This document shows positions 15,315 to 22,777 of a stretch of DNA of 28,025 nt, in pieces. The notes beneath the pieces are model-generated. The model did not search any database. It worked only from the letters and a program-made list of their open reading frames with translations, and was not told the DNA's origin. The stretch's first letter is position 1, and the number at the start of each line of letters is the position of its first letter. This stretch comes from Albidovulum sp. (lineage in GTDB: Bacteria; Pseudomonadota; Alphaproteobacteria; Rhodobacterales; Rhodobacteraceae). The translations under genes and the position numbers were made by a program. The stretch covers positions 1 to 28,025 of the forward strand of contig JAUQYB010000080.1 in NCBI GenBank assembly GCA_030837825.1. The letters run 5' to 3'.

Positions 15315-17254
15315 GCGGCCTCTCTCCGCCCAAGGACCGCGGCCAGATCGGCCGCCGAGAAGGGTTTCGACAGGACCGGCAATGTTCCTGCGCGGCCCCG
15401 CCGGGCGTCGCCGCGGGGCAGCGAGGTCATCAGCACGATCCGCGCCGGGTGGCCGCGGCTGCGCAGCGCCGCCGCAAGGTCCAGGCCGCTCATCGCGCCG
15501 GGCAGGCCGATGTCGGACAGAACGAGGTCGAGCCCGGGAAGGTCGGAAAGCGCCATCGCCTCATCCGCGCTCGCCGCCTCGATCACGTTGTGGCCGAGCG
15601 CGCGCAGCATCTCGCGCACCTCGGCGCGGATTTCCTCGCGGTCCTCGACCAGCAGGACCAGAAGAGGCTCCGCCCGGTCTGGCCCAGCGGCGCGGCGCAA
15701 GGGCAGCCGCAGCGTCACCGTCGCGCCGCCTTCCGGCCGGTTGGAAAGCTTCAAGGTGCCGCCCGAGAGCTTGGTGTGGTCATAGACCATCGACAGGCCA
15801 AGCCCCGAGCCTTCGCCGCCCTTGGTGGTGAAGAACGGGTCGAGCCCGCGGTCCAGCGCCTCGGCCGAAAACCCGGGCCCGGTGTCGGCGACGGAAATCT
15901 CGAGCCAGGTGTCGCGCAAGGGACGCGCCGTGATCGTGATGCGCCCGGTTCCGGCGCTGCCCGCCGCAATGGCATCACGGGCGTTGAGGATGAGGTTCAG
16001 GAGCGACTCCTGCAACGATCCGGCATCGAGCATCACCGCCCCGTCGAGCCCCGAGACCAGCAGGTCGAGCCCGATCCCCTCGGGCAGCGACGGCCGCGCC
16101 ATGACCTGAAGATCGACGAGAAGGGCGGTCAGGTCGGTGGGCACCGGCCTGACCTCGCGCGGGCCCGACATCGAGGCGATCCGGTCGAGGAGCTTGCCGC
16201 CCCTGCGCGCGGCGGCCAGCGTCGAGCGGGCCAGCGCCGCCGCCTCGTCCGGCAGGCCCGGCATCCGTTCGAGCCGCCCCTGAAGACCGAGGATGATGGT
16301 CAGCAGGTTGGCAAAGTCGTGTGCGAGACCGGAGGTGAGCTGTGCCGCAAGTTCCCGCTTCGCCGTCTGCGCGAGCGCGGCGCGCGCCTGTGTCTCCTCG
16401 GTGACGTCCATCGACAGGGCGTAGACACCCTGCGGCTGGCCCGGCGTGCTGCCCTGATCGGGGGTCAGCGCGATGCGGATGCGGCGGCCCGACGGATCGT
16501 GGGTGATCTCGAACACGCTCGCCTCGCCCTCCAGCGCCCGCATCAGCCGCGGCTCGATCTTGGCGAAGGTCTCGGGCTCCAGCGCCTCGCAGACGCGGCG
16601 GCCGACGATGTCGGACAGCGTGCCCGGCATGACCGACGACAGCCGCCGGTTGGAGTAGGTGTAGACCAGGTCGGGCCCGACATGGGTGATGTGCGCGGGC
16701 ACCATCTCGGCCACGAGACGGGTGCGCGCCTCCATCTCCATCAGCTCGCGCTTGGCCTCCTCCAGCGCGGCGTTGGTGGCGGCAAGCTCGCGGTTGGCCT
16801 GGGCCAGCCGCTCGGCGTGGGAAAGGAGCTTTTCCGAAAGCTCCTCGGAACGCCCGCGCAGCAGTGCCTCCTGCGCCTTGATGCCGCTGATGTCGGTATA
16901 GACCGTCACCCAGCCGCCCTGCGTCAGCGGAGAGCCCTCGACCGCGATCGTGCGGCCATCGGGGCGGCAGCGTTCCAGGTAGTGCGGAACGAAGGCGCGC
17001 GCCTGGTCCACCCGCACCCGCACCGCCTCCTCGGGGTCGCCGACCTCGCCGTATTCGCCGCGCAGGACGAGGTAGCGGATCGTATCCTCGAACGAGGTGC
17101 CGGGCCGCGTCAGGTGTTCGGGCAGGTCGAACATGACCCGGTACTGGCGGTTGCAGACGGCAAGCCTCAGATCCCGGTCGAAGATCGACAACGCCTGCTG
17201 GATGAGGTTCAGCCCGGCTTGGGTCAGCTTGGCGCGCGTGTCGTCGCGGTTCAT
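15311..17254 (-). CDS. Soluble PAS-containing hybrid histidine kinase
   Basis: A 647-residue sensor kinase without predictable membrane segments. An N-terminal PAS-like domain (about 15-125, including ALSIFDRDLRLAVCNRQYR and GGWVTVYTDISGIKAQE) is followed by a coiled coil (about 125-180) and a second PAS domain (about 180-290). The dimerisation/phosphoacceptor helix has His312 in GLAHDFANLLT. The ATPase domain has N-box LILNARD (Asn about 424), DTGPG (457-461) and GSGLGLS (482-488). A C-terminal receiver (about 531-645) has phosphoacceptor Asp581 in LVLSDIGLPG. The ligand must be cytosolic, which would suit sensing a transported or CoA-activated compound from the divergent operon. GGAGG precedes the ATG by about four bases. 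It heads the minus-strand operon that continues to the regulator and phosphatase. Confidence 0.93.
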   Translation of the reverse strand: MNRDDTRAKLTQAGLNLIQQALSIFDRDLRLAVCNRQYRVMFDLPEHLTRPGTSFEDTIRYLVLRGEYGEVGDPEEAVRVRVDQARAFVPHYLERCRPDGRTIAVEGSPLTQGGWVTVYTDISGIKAQEALLRGRSEELSEKLLSHAERLAQANRELAATNAALEEAKRELMEMEARTRLVAEMVPAHITHVGPDLVYTYSNRRLSSVMPGTLSDIVGRRVCEALEPETFAKIEPRLMRALEGEASVFEITHDPSGRRIRIALTPDQGSTPGQPQGVYALSMDVTEETQARAALAQTAKRELAAQLTSGLAHDFANLLTIILGLQGRLERMPGLPDEAAALARSTLAAARRGGKLLDRIASMSGPREVRPVPTDLTALLVDLQVMARPSLPEGIGLDLLVSGLDGAVMLDAGSLQESLLNLILNARDAIAAGSAGTGRITITARPLRDTWLEISVADTGPGFSAEALDRGLDPFFTTKGGEGSGLGLSMVYDHTKLSGGTLKLSNRPEGGATVTLRLPLRRAAGPDRAEPLLVLLVEDREEIRAEVREMLRALGHNVIEAASADEAMALSDLPGLDLVLSDIGLPGAMSGLDLAAALRSRGHPARIVLMTSLPRGDARRGRAGTLPVLSKPFSAADLAAVLGRREAA

Positions 17255-17318
17255 CCGTCCTCCGTTCGTCTATCGCTAGCACTCCCGCCGGGGCCGGCGG
17301 AAGGGGCAAGCGCGGCCT

Positions 17319-17333
17319 GTTACAATTCGTAAC
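17319..17333. promoter_or_regulatory. Candidate operator palindrome GTTAC-N5-GTAAC
   Basis: A perfect inverted repeat with five-base arms and an AT-rich five-base centre (AATTC), 65 bases upstream of the kinase start. It is a low-GC island in GC-rich DNA and a plausible site for the adjacent OmpR-type regulator or another dimeric factor. Confidence 0.4.
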
Positions 17334-17334
17334 C

Positions 17335-17344
17335 TTTGCGCAAA
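17335..17344. promoter_or_regulatory. Second palindrome TTTGCGCAAA
   Basis: A perfect ten-base palindrome begins one base after the GTTAC/GTAAC dyad, with centres about 13.5 bases apart. The adjacency suggests two bound factors, or a dimer pair, controlling the divergent promoters. Confidence 0.35.
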
Positions 17345-17441
17345 AGTCAGGAAATCTTTGACCATGAACCCTACCGGCGGGAGGCTGACGGCGACAGGGG
17401 AATCGCCGGACAGGCAAGAAGCGCCGCAACGCCGGCGCGAC

Positions 17442-17447
17442 GGGAGG
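17442..17447 (+). promoter_or_regulatory. Ribosome binding site deciding the ligase start at 17454
   Basis: GGGAGG lies six bases before the GTG at 17454. The upstream ATG at 17364 has only an AGGAAA about nine bases away. Confidence 0.55.
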
Positions 17448-17453
17448 ACTTCG

Positions 17454-19421
17454 GTGGCCACGACCGCGACCACGGGCGATCTGCAGTCGATACCGGCGCT
17501 TCTGGCGCGCAACGCGCGGGAATGGGGCGCGCTTCCCGCGTTCCGCGAAAAGGAATTCGGCATCTGGCAAAGCTGGACCTGGGCCGAAACGGCGGCCGAG
17601 GTCCGCTCGCTCGCGCTCGGGCTGATGGCGCTCGGGATCGAGAAGGGCGACCATGTCGCCATCATCGGCCGCAACCGGCCCGCGCTCTACTGGTCGATGG
17701 TGGCCAGCCAGATGTGCGGCGCGGTGCCGGTGCCGCTCTACCAGGACGCGGTCGCCGAAGAGATGGCCTATGTCCTGGATCATTGCGGCGCGCGCTTCGT
17801 CATCTGCGGCGATCAGGAACAGGTCGACAAGGTGTTGGAGGTGCAGGACCGCGTGAAGTCGATCGAGCAGATCGCCTATCTCGACCGGCGCGGGATGCGC
17901 AAGTATGACCATTCCCACATGAACGCGCTGGCCGATATTTCGGCCGAGGGCCGTGCCGCGCACTACCGCTTCGATGCCGAGCTTGACGCCCGCACCGCCG
18001 CGCTGGGCTGGGACGACACCTGCGTCATGCTCTACACCTCCGGCACCACCGGCAGACCGAAAGGCGTGGTCCTGTCGAACCGCAACATCATCGAGACGTC
18101 GAGGAACTCCGCCGAGTTCGACCGCCTCACCCACCGCGACGAGATCCTCGCCTACCTGCCGATGGCCTGGGTGGGCGACTTCATCTTCTCAGTCGGGCAG
18201 GCCTACTGGGCCGGCTTCACCGTGAACTGCCCCGAAAACGCCGCGACGATGATGACCGACCTGCGCGAGATCGGGCCGACCTATTTCTTCGCGCCGCCGC
18301 GCGTCTTCGAAGGCCAGCTCACCAGTGTCATGATCCGGATGGAGGATGCGGGCCGGCTCAAGAAGCGGATGTTCGACCGCTGCATGGCCGTGGCCCGGCG
18401 CATCGGCCCCGCCATCCTCGATGGAAAGCCCGTATCTGGCGTGGACCGTCTGCGCTACTGGCTCGGCAACCTCCTCGTCTACGGCCCGCTGAAGAACACG
18501 CTCGGCTTTTCGCGCATCCGCGTCGGATATACCGCGGGCGAGGCGATCGGGCCCGAGATCTTCGAGTTCTACCGCGCGCTGGGGATCAACCTCAAACAGC
18601 TCTACGGCCAGACCGAGGCATCGGTGTTCATCACCCAGCAGCCCGACGGCGAGGTGCGCTCGGATACCGTGGGCGTGCCCTCGCCCGGCGTCGAGGTGCG
18701 GATCGCCGACAGCGGCGAGGTGTTCTACCGCTCGCCCGGAACCTTCGTCGAATACTACAAGAACCCCGAGTCGACCGCCTCGACCAAGGACGCCGAGGGC
18801 TGGGTCGCCACCGGCGACGCGGGCTTCTTCGAGGAAGGCAGCGGACATCTTCGGATCATCGACCGCGCCAAGGACGTGGGCCGGATGGCCGACGGCACGC
18901 TCTTCGCGCCGAAATACGTCGAGAACAAGCTGAAGTTCTACCCCAGCATCCTCGAGGCCGTGGTCTTCGGCGCCGGCCGGCAGATGTGCACCGCCTTCAT
19001 CAACATCGACCTCGCCGCCGTCGGCAACTGGGCGGAGCGCAACAACATCGCCTATGCCTCCTACCAGGAACTGAGCCAGCACCCGAAGGTCGGCGACATG
19101 ATCCAGTCCCATGTCGAGGAGGCCAACCGCTCGGTTGCGGCGGACCCGATGCTGTCGGGCTGCCAGGTCCACCGCTTCCTGATCCTGCACAAGGAGCTTG
19201 ATGCCGATGACGGCGAGCTGACACGCACCCGAAAGGTCCGGCGCAACATCATCGCCGAGAAATACGCCGACCTGATCGAGGCGCTCTATTCCGGCCGGAG
19301 CGAGATCTACACCGAGACGGAGGTCACCTATGAGGACGGCCGCAAGGGCAGGATCAAGGCCACGCTGATTCTTCGCGACGCGAAGGTGGAGCCGCTCCGG
19401 CAGAGGATGGCGGCGGAATGA
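17454..19421 (+). CDS. AMP-binding long-chain-type acyl-CoA ligase
   Basis: A 655-residue ANL-superfamily enzyme that activates a carboxylic acid to its acyl-AMP and then acyl-CoA. The P-loop YTSGTTGRPKG is at about 194-204. LYGQTEAS is the A5-type motif, GWVATGDAG with DRAKD the A7/A8 region, and TRTRKVRRN near the C-terminus supplies the likely catalytic Lys. Length and the FAPPRVFEG and YKNPEST segments match long-chain fatty-acid:CoA ligases of the FadD15/FAA type rather than short-chain acetyl-CoA synthetases. There is no signal peptide. The stop overlaps the LivG start (ATGA), so it is translationally coupled to the ABC importer. Intake and activation of the same compound is the natural reading, but the substrate cannot be told. 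Confidence 0.9.
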   Translation: MATTATTGDLQSIPALLARNAREWGALPAFREKEFGIWQSWTWAETAAEVRSLALGLMALGIEKGDHVAIIGRNRPALYWSMVASQMCGAVPVPLYQDAVAEEMAYVLDHCGARFVICGDQEQVDKVLEVQDRVKSIEQIAYLDRRGMRKYDHSHMNALADISAEGRAAHYRFDAELDARTAALGWDDTCVMLYTSGTTGRPKGVVLSNRNIIETSRNSAEFDRLTHRDEILAYLPMAWVGDFIFSVGQAYWAGFTVNCPENAATMMTDLREIGPTYFFAPPRVFEGQLTSVMIRMEDAGRLKKRMFDRCMAVARRIGPAILDGKPVSGVDRLRYWLGNLLVYGPLKNTLGFSRIRVGYTAGEAIGPEIFEFYRALGINLKQLYGQTEASVFITQQPDGEVRSDTVGVPSPGVEVRIADSGEVFYRSPGTFVEYYKNPESTASTKDAEGWVATGDAGFFEEGSGHLRIIDRAKDVGRMADGTLFAPKYVENKLKFYPSILEAVVFGAGRQMCTAFINIDLAAVGNWAERNNIAYASYQELSQHPKVGDMIQSHVEEANRSVAADPMLSGCQVHRFLILHKELDADDGELTRTRKVRRNIIAEKYADLIEALYSGRSEIYTETEVTYEDGRKGRIKATLILRDAKVEPLRQRMAAE

Positions 19422-20239
19422 ACGACATGAACCCGGAAGGTTACACCACAGCCGACGGCCGCAAGATCGGCCCCGTGCTGATGGAGCTGAAGAACATCAC
19501 GCTGCGCTTCGGCGGCGTGAAGGCGATCACCGACATTTCCTTCGACATCCGCGAGGGCGAGATCCGCGCCATCATCGGGCCGAACGGCGCCGGCAAGTCC
19601 TCGATGATCAACGTCATCTCGGGCTTCTACGTGCCGCAGGAAGGCGAGGTCTGGTTCAAGGGCCGGCGGCGCGGGCCGATGAGGCCCTACCAGGTCGCCC
19701 GGCTCGGCATCGCGCGCACCTTCCAGAACATCGCACTTTTCGACGGCATGTCGGTGCTCGACAACATCATGACCGGGCGGCTGACGCTGATGAAATCGGG
19801 GCTTCTCTCGCAGGCGCTCTGGTGGGGCCCGGCCGAGCGGGAGGAGACGGCGCACCGCGAGAAGGTCGAGAAGATCGTCGACTTCCTGGAAATCCAGAGC
19901 ATCCGCAAGACCCCGGTGGGGCGGCTTCCCTACGGGCTGAAGAAGCGGGTGGAACTGGCCCGCGCACTGGCTGCGGAGCCGAAGCTGCTGCTCCTAGACG
20001 AGCCGATGGCGGGGATGAACGTCGAGGAGAAGGAGGACATGAGCCGCTTCATCCTCGACGTCAACGACGAATTCGGCACCACGATCGTGCTCATCGAGCA
20101 CGACATGGGCGTGGTCATGGACCTCAGCGACCGGGTGGTCGTGATGGACTACGGCAAGAAGATCGGCGACGGCACGCCCGACGAGGTCAGGAGCAATCCC
20201 GACGTGATCAGCGCCTATCTGGGGGTCGCCCATGACTGA
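19418..20239 (+). CDS. Branched-chain-type ABC transporter ATP-binding protein (LivG-like)
   Basis: A 273-residue ATPase of a HAAT-family importer. Walker A is GPNGAGKS (54-61), Walker B LLLDEP (191-196), and the H-loop His about 228 lies in VLIEHDM. The signature is LPYGLKK (170-176), not the usual LSYGQQ. It keeps the Gly but replaces the Ser with Pro and the first Gln with Leu. An extra 20 residues precede the first beta strand compared with typical LivG. The long insert after DNIMTGRL, with KSGLLSQALWWGP, is as in other LivG proteins. The ATG overlaps the ligase stop. It should pair with the LivF-like ATPase at 24131 on the cytosolic face of the two permeases. Confidence 0.92.
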   Translation: MNDMNPEGYTTADGRKIGPVLMELKNITLRFGGVKAITDISFDIREGEIRAIIGPNGAGKSSMINVISGFYVPQEGEVWFKGRRRGPMRPYQVARLGIARTFQNIALFDGMSVLDNIMTGRLTLMKSGLLSQALWWGPAEREETAHREKVEKIVDFLEIQSIRKTPVGRLPYGLKKRVELARALAAEPKLLLLDEPMAGMNVEEKEDMSRFILDVNDEFGTTIVLIEHDMGVVMDLSDRVVVMDYGKKIGDGTPDEVRSNPDVISAYLGVAHD

Positions 20240-20241
20240 CC

Positions 20242-20290
20242 GCATCCGTCCCGCCGGCGTATGGCATCCGTCCCGACACCGTCCCGACAC
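20242..20290. repeat. Short direct repeats in the LivG-LivH gap
   Basis: GCATCCGTCCCG occurs at 20242-20253 and 20264-20275, and CCGTCCCGACAC at 20268-20279 and 20279-20290. These fill most of the 68-base gap. They look like slippage duplications; no function is apparent. Confidence 0.5.
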
Positions 20291-20307
20291 GCAACCGGAA
20301 TCCCGCC

Positions 20308-21294
20308 ATGCCTGACCAGCTTCTCTATGCGATGGAGGCGGGGCTCAACGGCCTGATGGCGGGGGTGCTCTATTCGCTCGTGGCGCTCGGCTTCGTTCTC
20401 ATCTTCAAGGCGTCGGGCATCTTCAACTACGCCCAGGGCGTGCTCGCGCTCTTCGCCGCGCTCACCCTCGTCGGCTTCCAGGACGGGCAGGTGCCCTTCG
20501 CGCATCTGATCAACGCCATCTTCGGGACCGAGATCCACGGCTTCGGCTGGCGGCTGCCGGCGATCGTGGCGATCGTCCTCGCCGCCGCGGTGATGGTCCT
20601 GCTGGCGATCGTCATCGAACGCTTCGTGCTCAAGCACCTCGTGAACCAGCCGCCGATCATCCTCTTCATGGCGACGATCGGCATGGCCTATTTCCTCGAA
20701 GGCTTCGGCGACCTGATGTGGGGTGCCGACATCAAGAAACTTGACGTGGGCATCCCGCAGGGGATCAGCGAGACGGTCGAAAGCGTCACCGACCGCCTCT
20801 TCGGCTACGGCTTCTTCGTCGACAACCTCGACATCGTCGCCTCGGTCGTCGCCGCGCTTCTGGTGATCTCGCTCACGCTCTTCTCGCAGTATTCCAAGCA
20901 GGGCCGGGCCCTGCGCGCGGTCGCCGACGACCACCAGGCGGCGCTGTCGGTCGGCATCTCGCTGCGCTTCATCTGGGTGCTGGTCTGGTCGATCGCGGGC
21001 TTCGTCGCGCTCGTCGCCGGGATCATGTGGGGATCGAAGTCGGGGGTGCAGTTCTCGCTCTCGCTGATCGCGCTCAAGGCGCTGCCGGTCCTGATGCTCG
21101 GCGGCTTCACCTCGATCCCCGGCGCGATCGTCGGCGGGCTGATCATCGGCATGGGCGAGAAGCTCTTCGAGTTCTTCATCGGCCCGATGATCGGCGGGGC
21201 GACGGAAAACTGGTTCGCCTACGTGCTCGCGCTTCTCTTCCTCGTGTTCCGGCCGCAAGGTCTGTTCGGTGAACGCATCATCGAAAGGGTCTGA
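20308..21294 (+). CDS. Branched-chain-type ABC transporter permease (LivH-like)
   Basis: A 328-residue inner-membrane permease with about eight hydrophobic helices. The typical LivH opening is visible (GLNGLMAGVLYSLVALGFVLIF, abbreviated here as GLMAGVLYSLVALGF), followed by KASGIFNYAQGVLAL. The EAA-like cytoplasmic loop is in the segment SKQGRALRAVADDHQAALS. It forms half of the translocation path with the LivM-like protein at 21632. The start has only a weak GGAA site, so translation may partly depend on coupling from livG across the 68-base gap. The stop is two bases before the small membrane-protein gene. Confidence 0.92.
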   Translation: MPDQLLYAMEAGLNGLMAGVLYSLVALGFVLIFKASGIFNYAQGVLALFAALTLVGFQDGQVPFAHLINAIFGTEIHGFGWRLPAIVAIVLAAAVMVLLAIVIERFVLKHLVNQPPIILFMATIGMAYFLEGFGDLMWGADIKKLDVGIPQGISETVESVTDRLFGYGFFVDNLDIVASVVAALLVISLTLFSQYSKQGRALRAVADDHQAALSVGISLRFIWVLVWSIAGFVALVAGIMWGSKSGVQFSLSLIALKALPVLMLGGFTSIPGAIVGGLIIGMGEKLFEFFIGPMIGGATENWFAYVLALLFLVFRPQGLFGERIIERV

Positions 21295-21296
21295 CC

Positions 21297-21548
21297 ATGC
21301 CGAAACTGATCGCCATCCTCAACATCATCGCCTGGGCCGGGTTCTGGGCCTTCGGCTACATCGCGCTGACCGGGGCGCCGGCAGACGGCGCCCATGTCAC
21401 CGTGGCGATGGCGCTCGCGGCGCTCGGCGGCGCGGCGGGGATCGTCGCCTGGCTCTGGCTGGTCCGCCATTCCGAGGCCACGGGCTATGCCCGGCGGTCC
21501 AACCAGGTGCCGCGCGAACATCACCGCACGCCGGAGGGGCAGGCATGA
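21297..21548 (+). CDS. Small two-helix membrane protein between the ABC permeases
   Basis: An 83-residue protein with two predicted membrane helices (about 4-25 and 36-56) and a basic, polar C-terminal tail of about 27 residues. The tail includes RHSEATGYARRSNQVPREHH. No known domain is recognised. It begins two bases after the LivH-like stop and is followed by the repeat element and the LivM-like gene, so it is embedded in the transporter operon. By the positive-inside rule the Arg/His-rich tail should be cytoplasmic, with both termini inside. Position suggests an accessory or assembly subunit of the permease pair; this is inference. I have the impression that similar ORFs occur at the same place in related Rhodobacterales clusters. 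Confidence 0.75.
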   Translation: MPKLIAILNIIAWAGFWAFGYIALTGAPADGAHVTVAMALAALGGAAGIVAWLWLVRHSEATGYARRSNQVPREHHRTPEGQA

Positions 21549-21563
21549 TCCCGCACCTTCTTC

Positions 21564-21604
21564 GTTGCCGAAATACCCCGGGGGTCCGGGGGCAGCGCCC
21601 CCGG
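21564..21604. repeat. Dispersed GC-rich palindromic repeat inside the ABC operon
   Basis: The element has an AT-containing edge (GAAATA), a CCCCGGGG palindrome at 21577-21584, and a hairpin CCGGGGGC/GCCCCCGG with a three-base loop at 21586-21604. The edge matches the first 25 bases of the window in reverse orientation. It sits between the small membrane-protein gene and the LivM-like gene. It probably behaves like a REP-type extragenic element, and could stabilise or attenuate the transcript. Confidence 0.6.
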
Positions 21605-21617
21605 CGCGGCGTCAAGC

Positions 21618-21624
21618 AGGAGGT
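21618..21624 (+). promoter_or_regulatory. Ribosome binding site deciding the LivM GTG start
   Basis: AGGAGGT lies seven bases before the GTG at 21632, immediately after the repeat element, and supports that non-ATG start. Confidence 0.65.
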
Positions 21625-21631
21625 CTGACAG

Positions 21632-22708
21632 GTGTTCTACCGCGAGGCCGGCGACTTCAAGACCACCTACCGGGGTGACAGCCAGACCTTCCCGATCCGC
21701 TTCGACCGCTGGCGCTACTATGCCGTCGTCGCGGTCGCCTTCGGCGTGGTGCCGTTCGTGATCAACGACTACTGGGCCAATGCCGTCCTGGTGCCGTTCC
21801 TGATCTATGCCATCGCCGCGATCGGGCTGAACATCCTGACCGGCTACTGCGGGCAGGTCTCGCTCGGCACCGGCGGCTTCATGGCGGTCGGCGCCTATGC
21901 CGTCTACAAGCTGATGACCGCCTTCCCGGAGGTGTCGATCCTGATCCATGTCCTACTCGCCGGCGGGATCACCGCCGCGGTGGGCGTGCTCTTCGGCCTG
22001 CCGTCGCTCAGGATCAAGGGCTTCTACCTCGCCGTCGCCACGCTTGCCGCGCAGTTCTTCCTCGTCTGGCTCTTCAACAAGGTGCCGTGGTTCTACAACC
22101 ATTCGGCCTCGGGCCAGATCTCGGCGCCGGAACGCACGATCCTCGGCCATGCGGTGACGGGCGCGGCCACCACGGCGGCGTCGAAGTATCTCTTTTGCCT
22201 CGCCATCCTCTTCGTGCTGGCCTGGCTGGCGCGGAACCTCACGCGCGGCACGGCGGGGCGAAAGTGGATGGCGATCCGCGACATGGACATCGCGGCCGAG
22301 ATCATCGGCGTCAACCCGCTGACCACCAAGCTCTCGGCCTTCGCCATCTCGTCCTTCTACATCGGCGTGGCGGGGGCGCTGTTCTTCGCGGTCTACCTCG
22401 GCGCGGTCGAGGTGGGGGAGGCCTTCGGCATCAACAAGAGTTTCCTCGTCCTCTTCATGATCATCATCGGCGGTCTCGGCTCGATCTTCGGCGCCTTCGC
22501 CGGCGCGGCCTTCCTTGTCCTGCTGCCGGTGCTTCTCAAGAACGTGCTCGTCGGCCGGCTCGGCTGGGCGACCGACCTTGCCGCGCATGTCGAGCTGATG
22601 ATCGTCGGCGCACTGATCGTGACCTTCCTGATCGCCGAGCCGCACGGGATGGCGCAACTCTGGCGACTGGCAAAGGAGAAGCTGAGACTCTGGCCCTTCC
22701 CGCACTGA
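21632..22708 (+). CDS. Branched-chain-type ABC transporter permease (LivM-like)
   Basis: A 358-residue permease with about nine or ten hydrophobic segments and a cytoplasmic N-terminal extension of roughly 35 residues. The extension, ending near TFPIRFDRWRYY, precedes the first helix. LivM hallmarks are IAAIGLNILTGYCGQVSLG, PSLRIKGFYLAVATLAAQF and the cytoplasmic coupling segment AIRDMDIAAEIIGVNPLTTK. It starts at GTG 21632 behind a strong ribosome site. It partners the LivH-like permease, from which it is separated by the small membrane-protein gene and the repeat. A 69-base gap follows before the binding-protein gene. Confidence 0.93.
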   Translation: MFYREAGDFKTTYRGDSQTFPIRFDRWRYYAVVAVAFGVVPFVINDYWANAVLVPFLIYAIAAIGLNILTGYCGQVSLGTGGFMAVGAYAVYKLMTAFPEVSILIHVLLAGGITAAVGVLFGLPSLRIKGFYLAVATLAAQFFLVWLFNKVPWFYNHSASGQISAPERTILGHAVTGAATTAASKYLFCLAILFVLAWLARNLTRGTAGRKWMAIRDMDIAAEIIGVNPLTTKLSAFAISSFYIGVAGALFFAVYLGAVEVGEAFGINKSFLVLFMIIIGGLGSIFGAFAGAAFLVLLPVLLKNVLVGRLGWATDLAAHVELMIVGALIVTFLIAEPHGMAQLWRLAKEKLRLWPFPH

Positions 22709-22777
22709 GGGCCCCGACCACGAGAACCGGCGGACAAGGCCGGCGCCGCGAAACCTGACCAACGGAGGAGAAACCTG

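Larger units (their letters stand above)
17255..17453. promoter_or_regulatory. Divergent promoter region between kinase and ligase/ABC operons
   Basis: This 199-base non-coding stretch separates the minus-strand kinase gene from the plus-strand acyl-CoA ligase gene. It holds the two palindromes listed separately. An open frame continues upstream of the GTG at 17454 to an ATG at 17364, but its 30 extra codons encode a basic, low-complexity sequence and the site before 17454 is much stronger. I could not place -35/-10 boxes with confidence. Confidence 0.6.
21545..21628 (+). other. 27-codon frame running through the repeat
   Basis: An ATG at 21545 overlaps the stop of the small membrane protein gene (ATGA), and the frame stays open through the GC-rich repeat to a TGA at 21626-21628, four bases before the LivM-like GTG. 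The predicted product is Arg-rich and repeat-derived, so it is unlikely to be a functional protein. The open frame would, however, let ribosomes traverse the insert and keep the downstream gene coupled. Confidence 0.3.

Noticed and set aside
12795..15785. A 996-codon plus-strand frame
   Set aside because: Antisense to the saccharopine-dehydrogenase-like, phosphatase, regulator and kinase genes, all with clear motifs on the other strand.
17358..17453. Longer N-terminus of the acyl-CoA ligase
   Set aside because: The extra residues are basic and low complexity, overlap the likely promoter region, and the GTG at 17454 has the better ribosome site.
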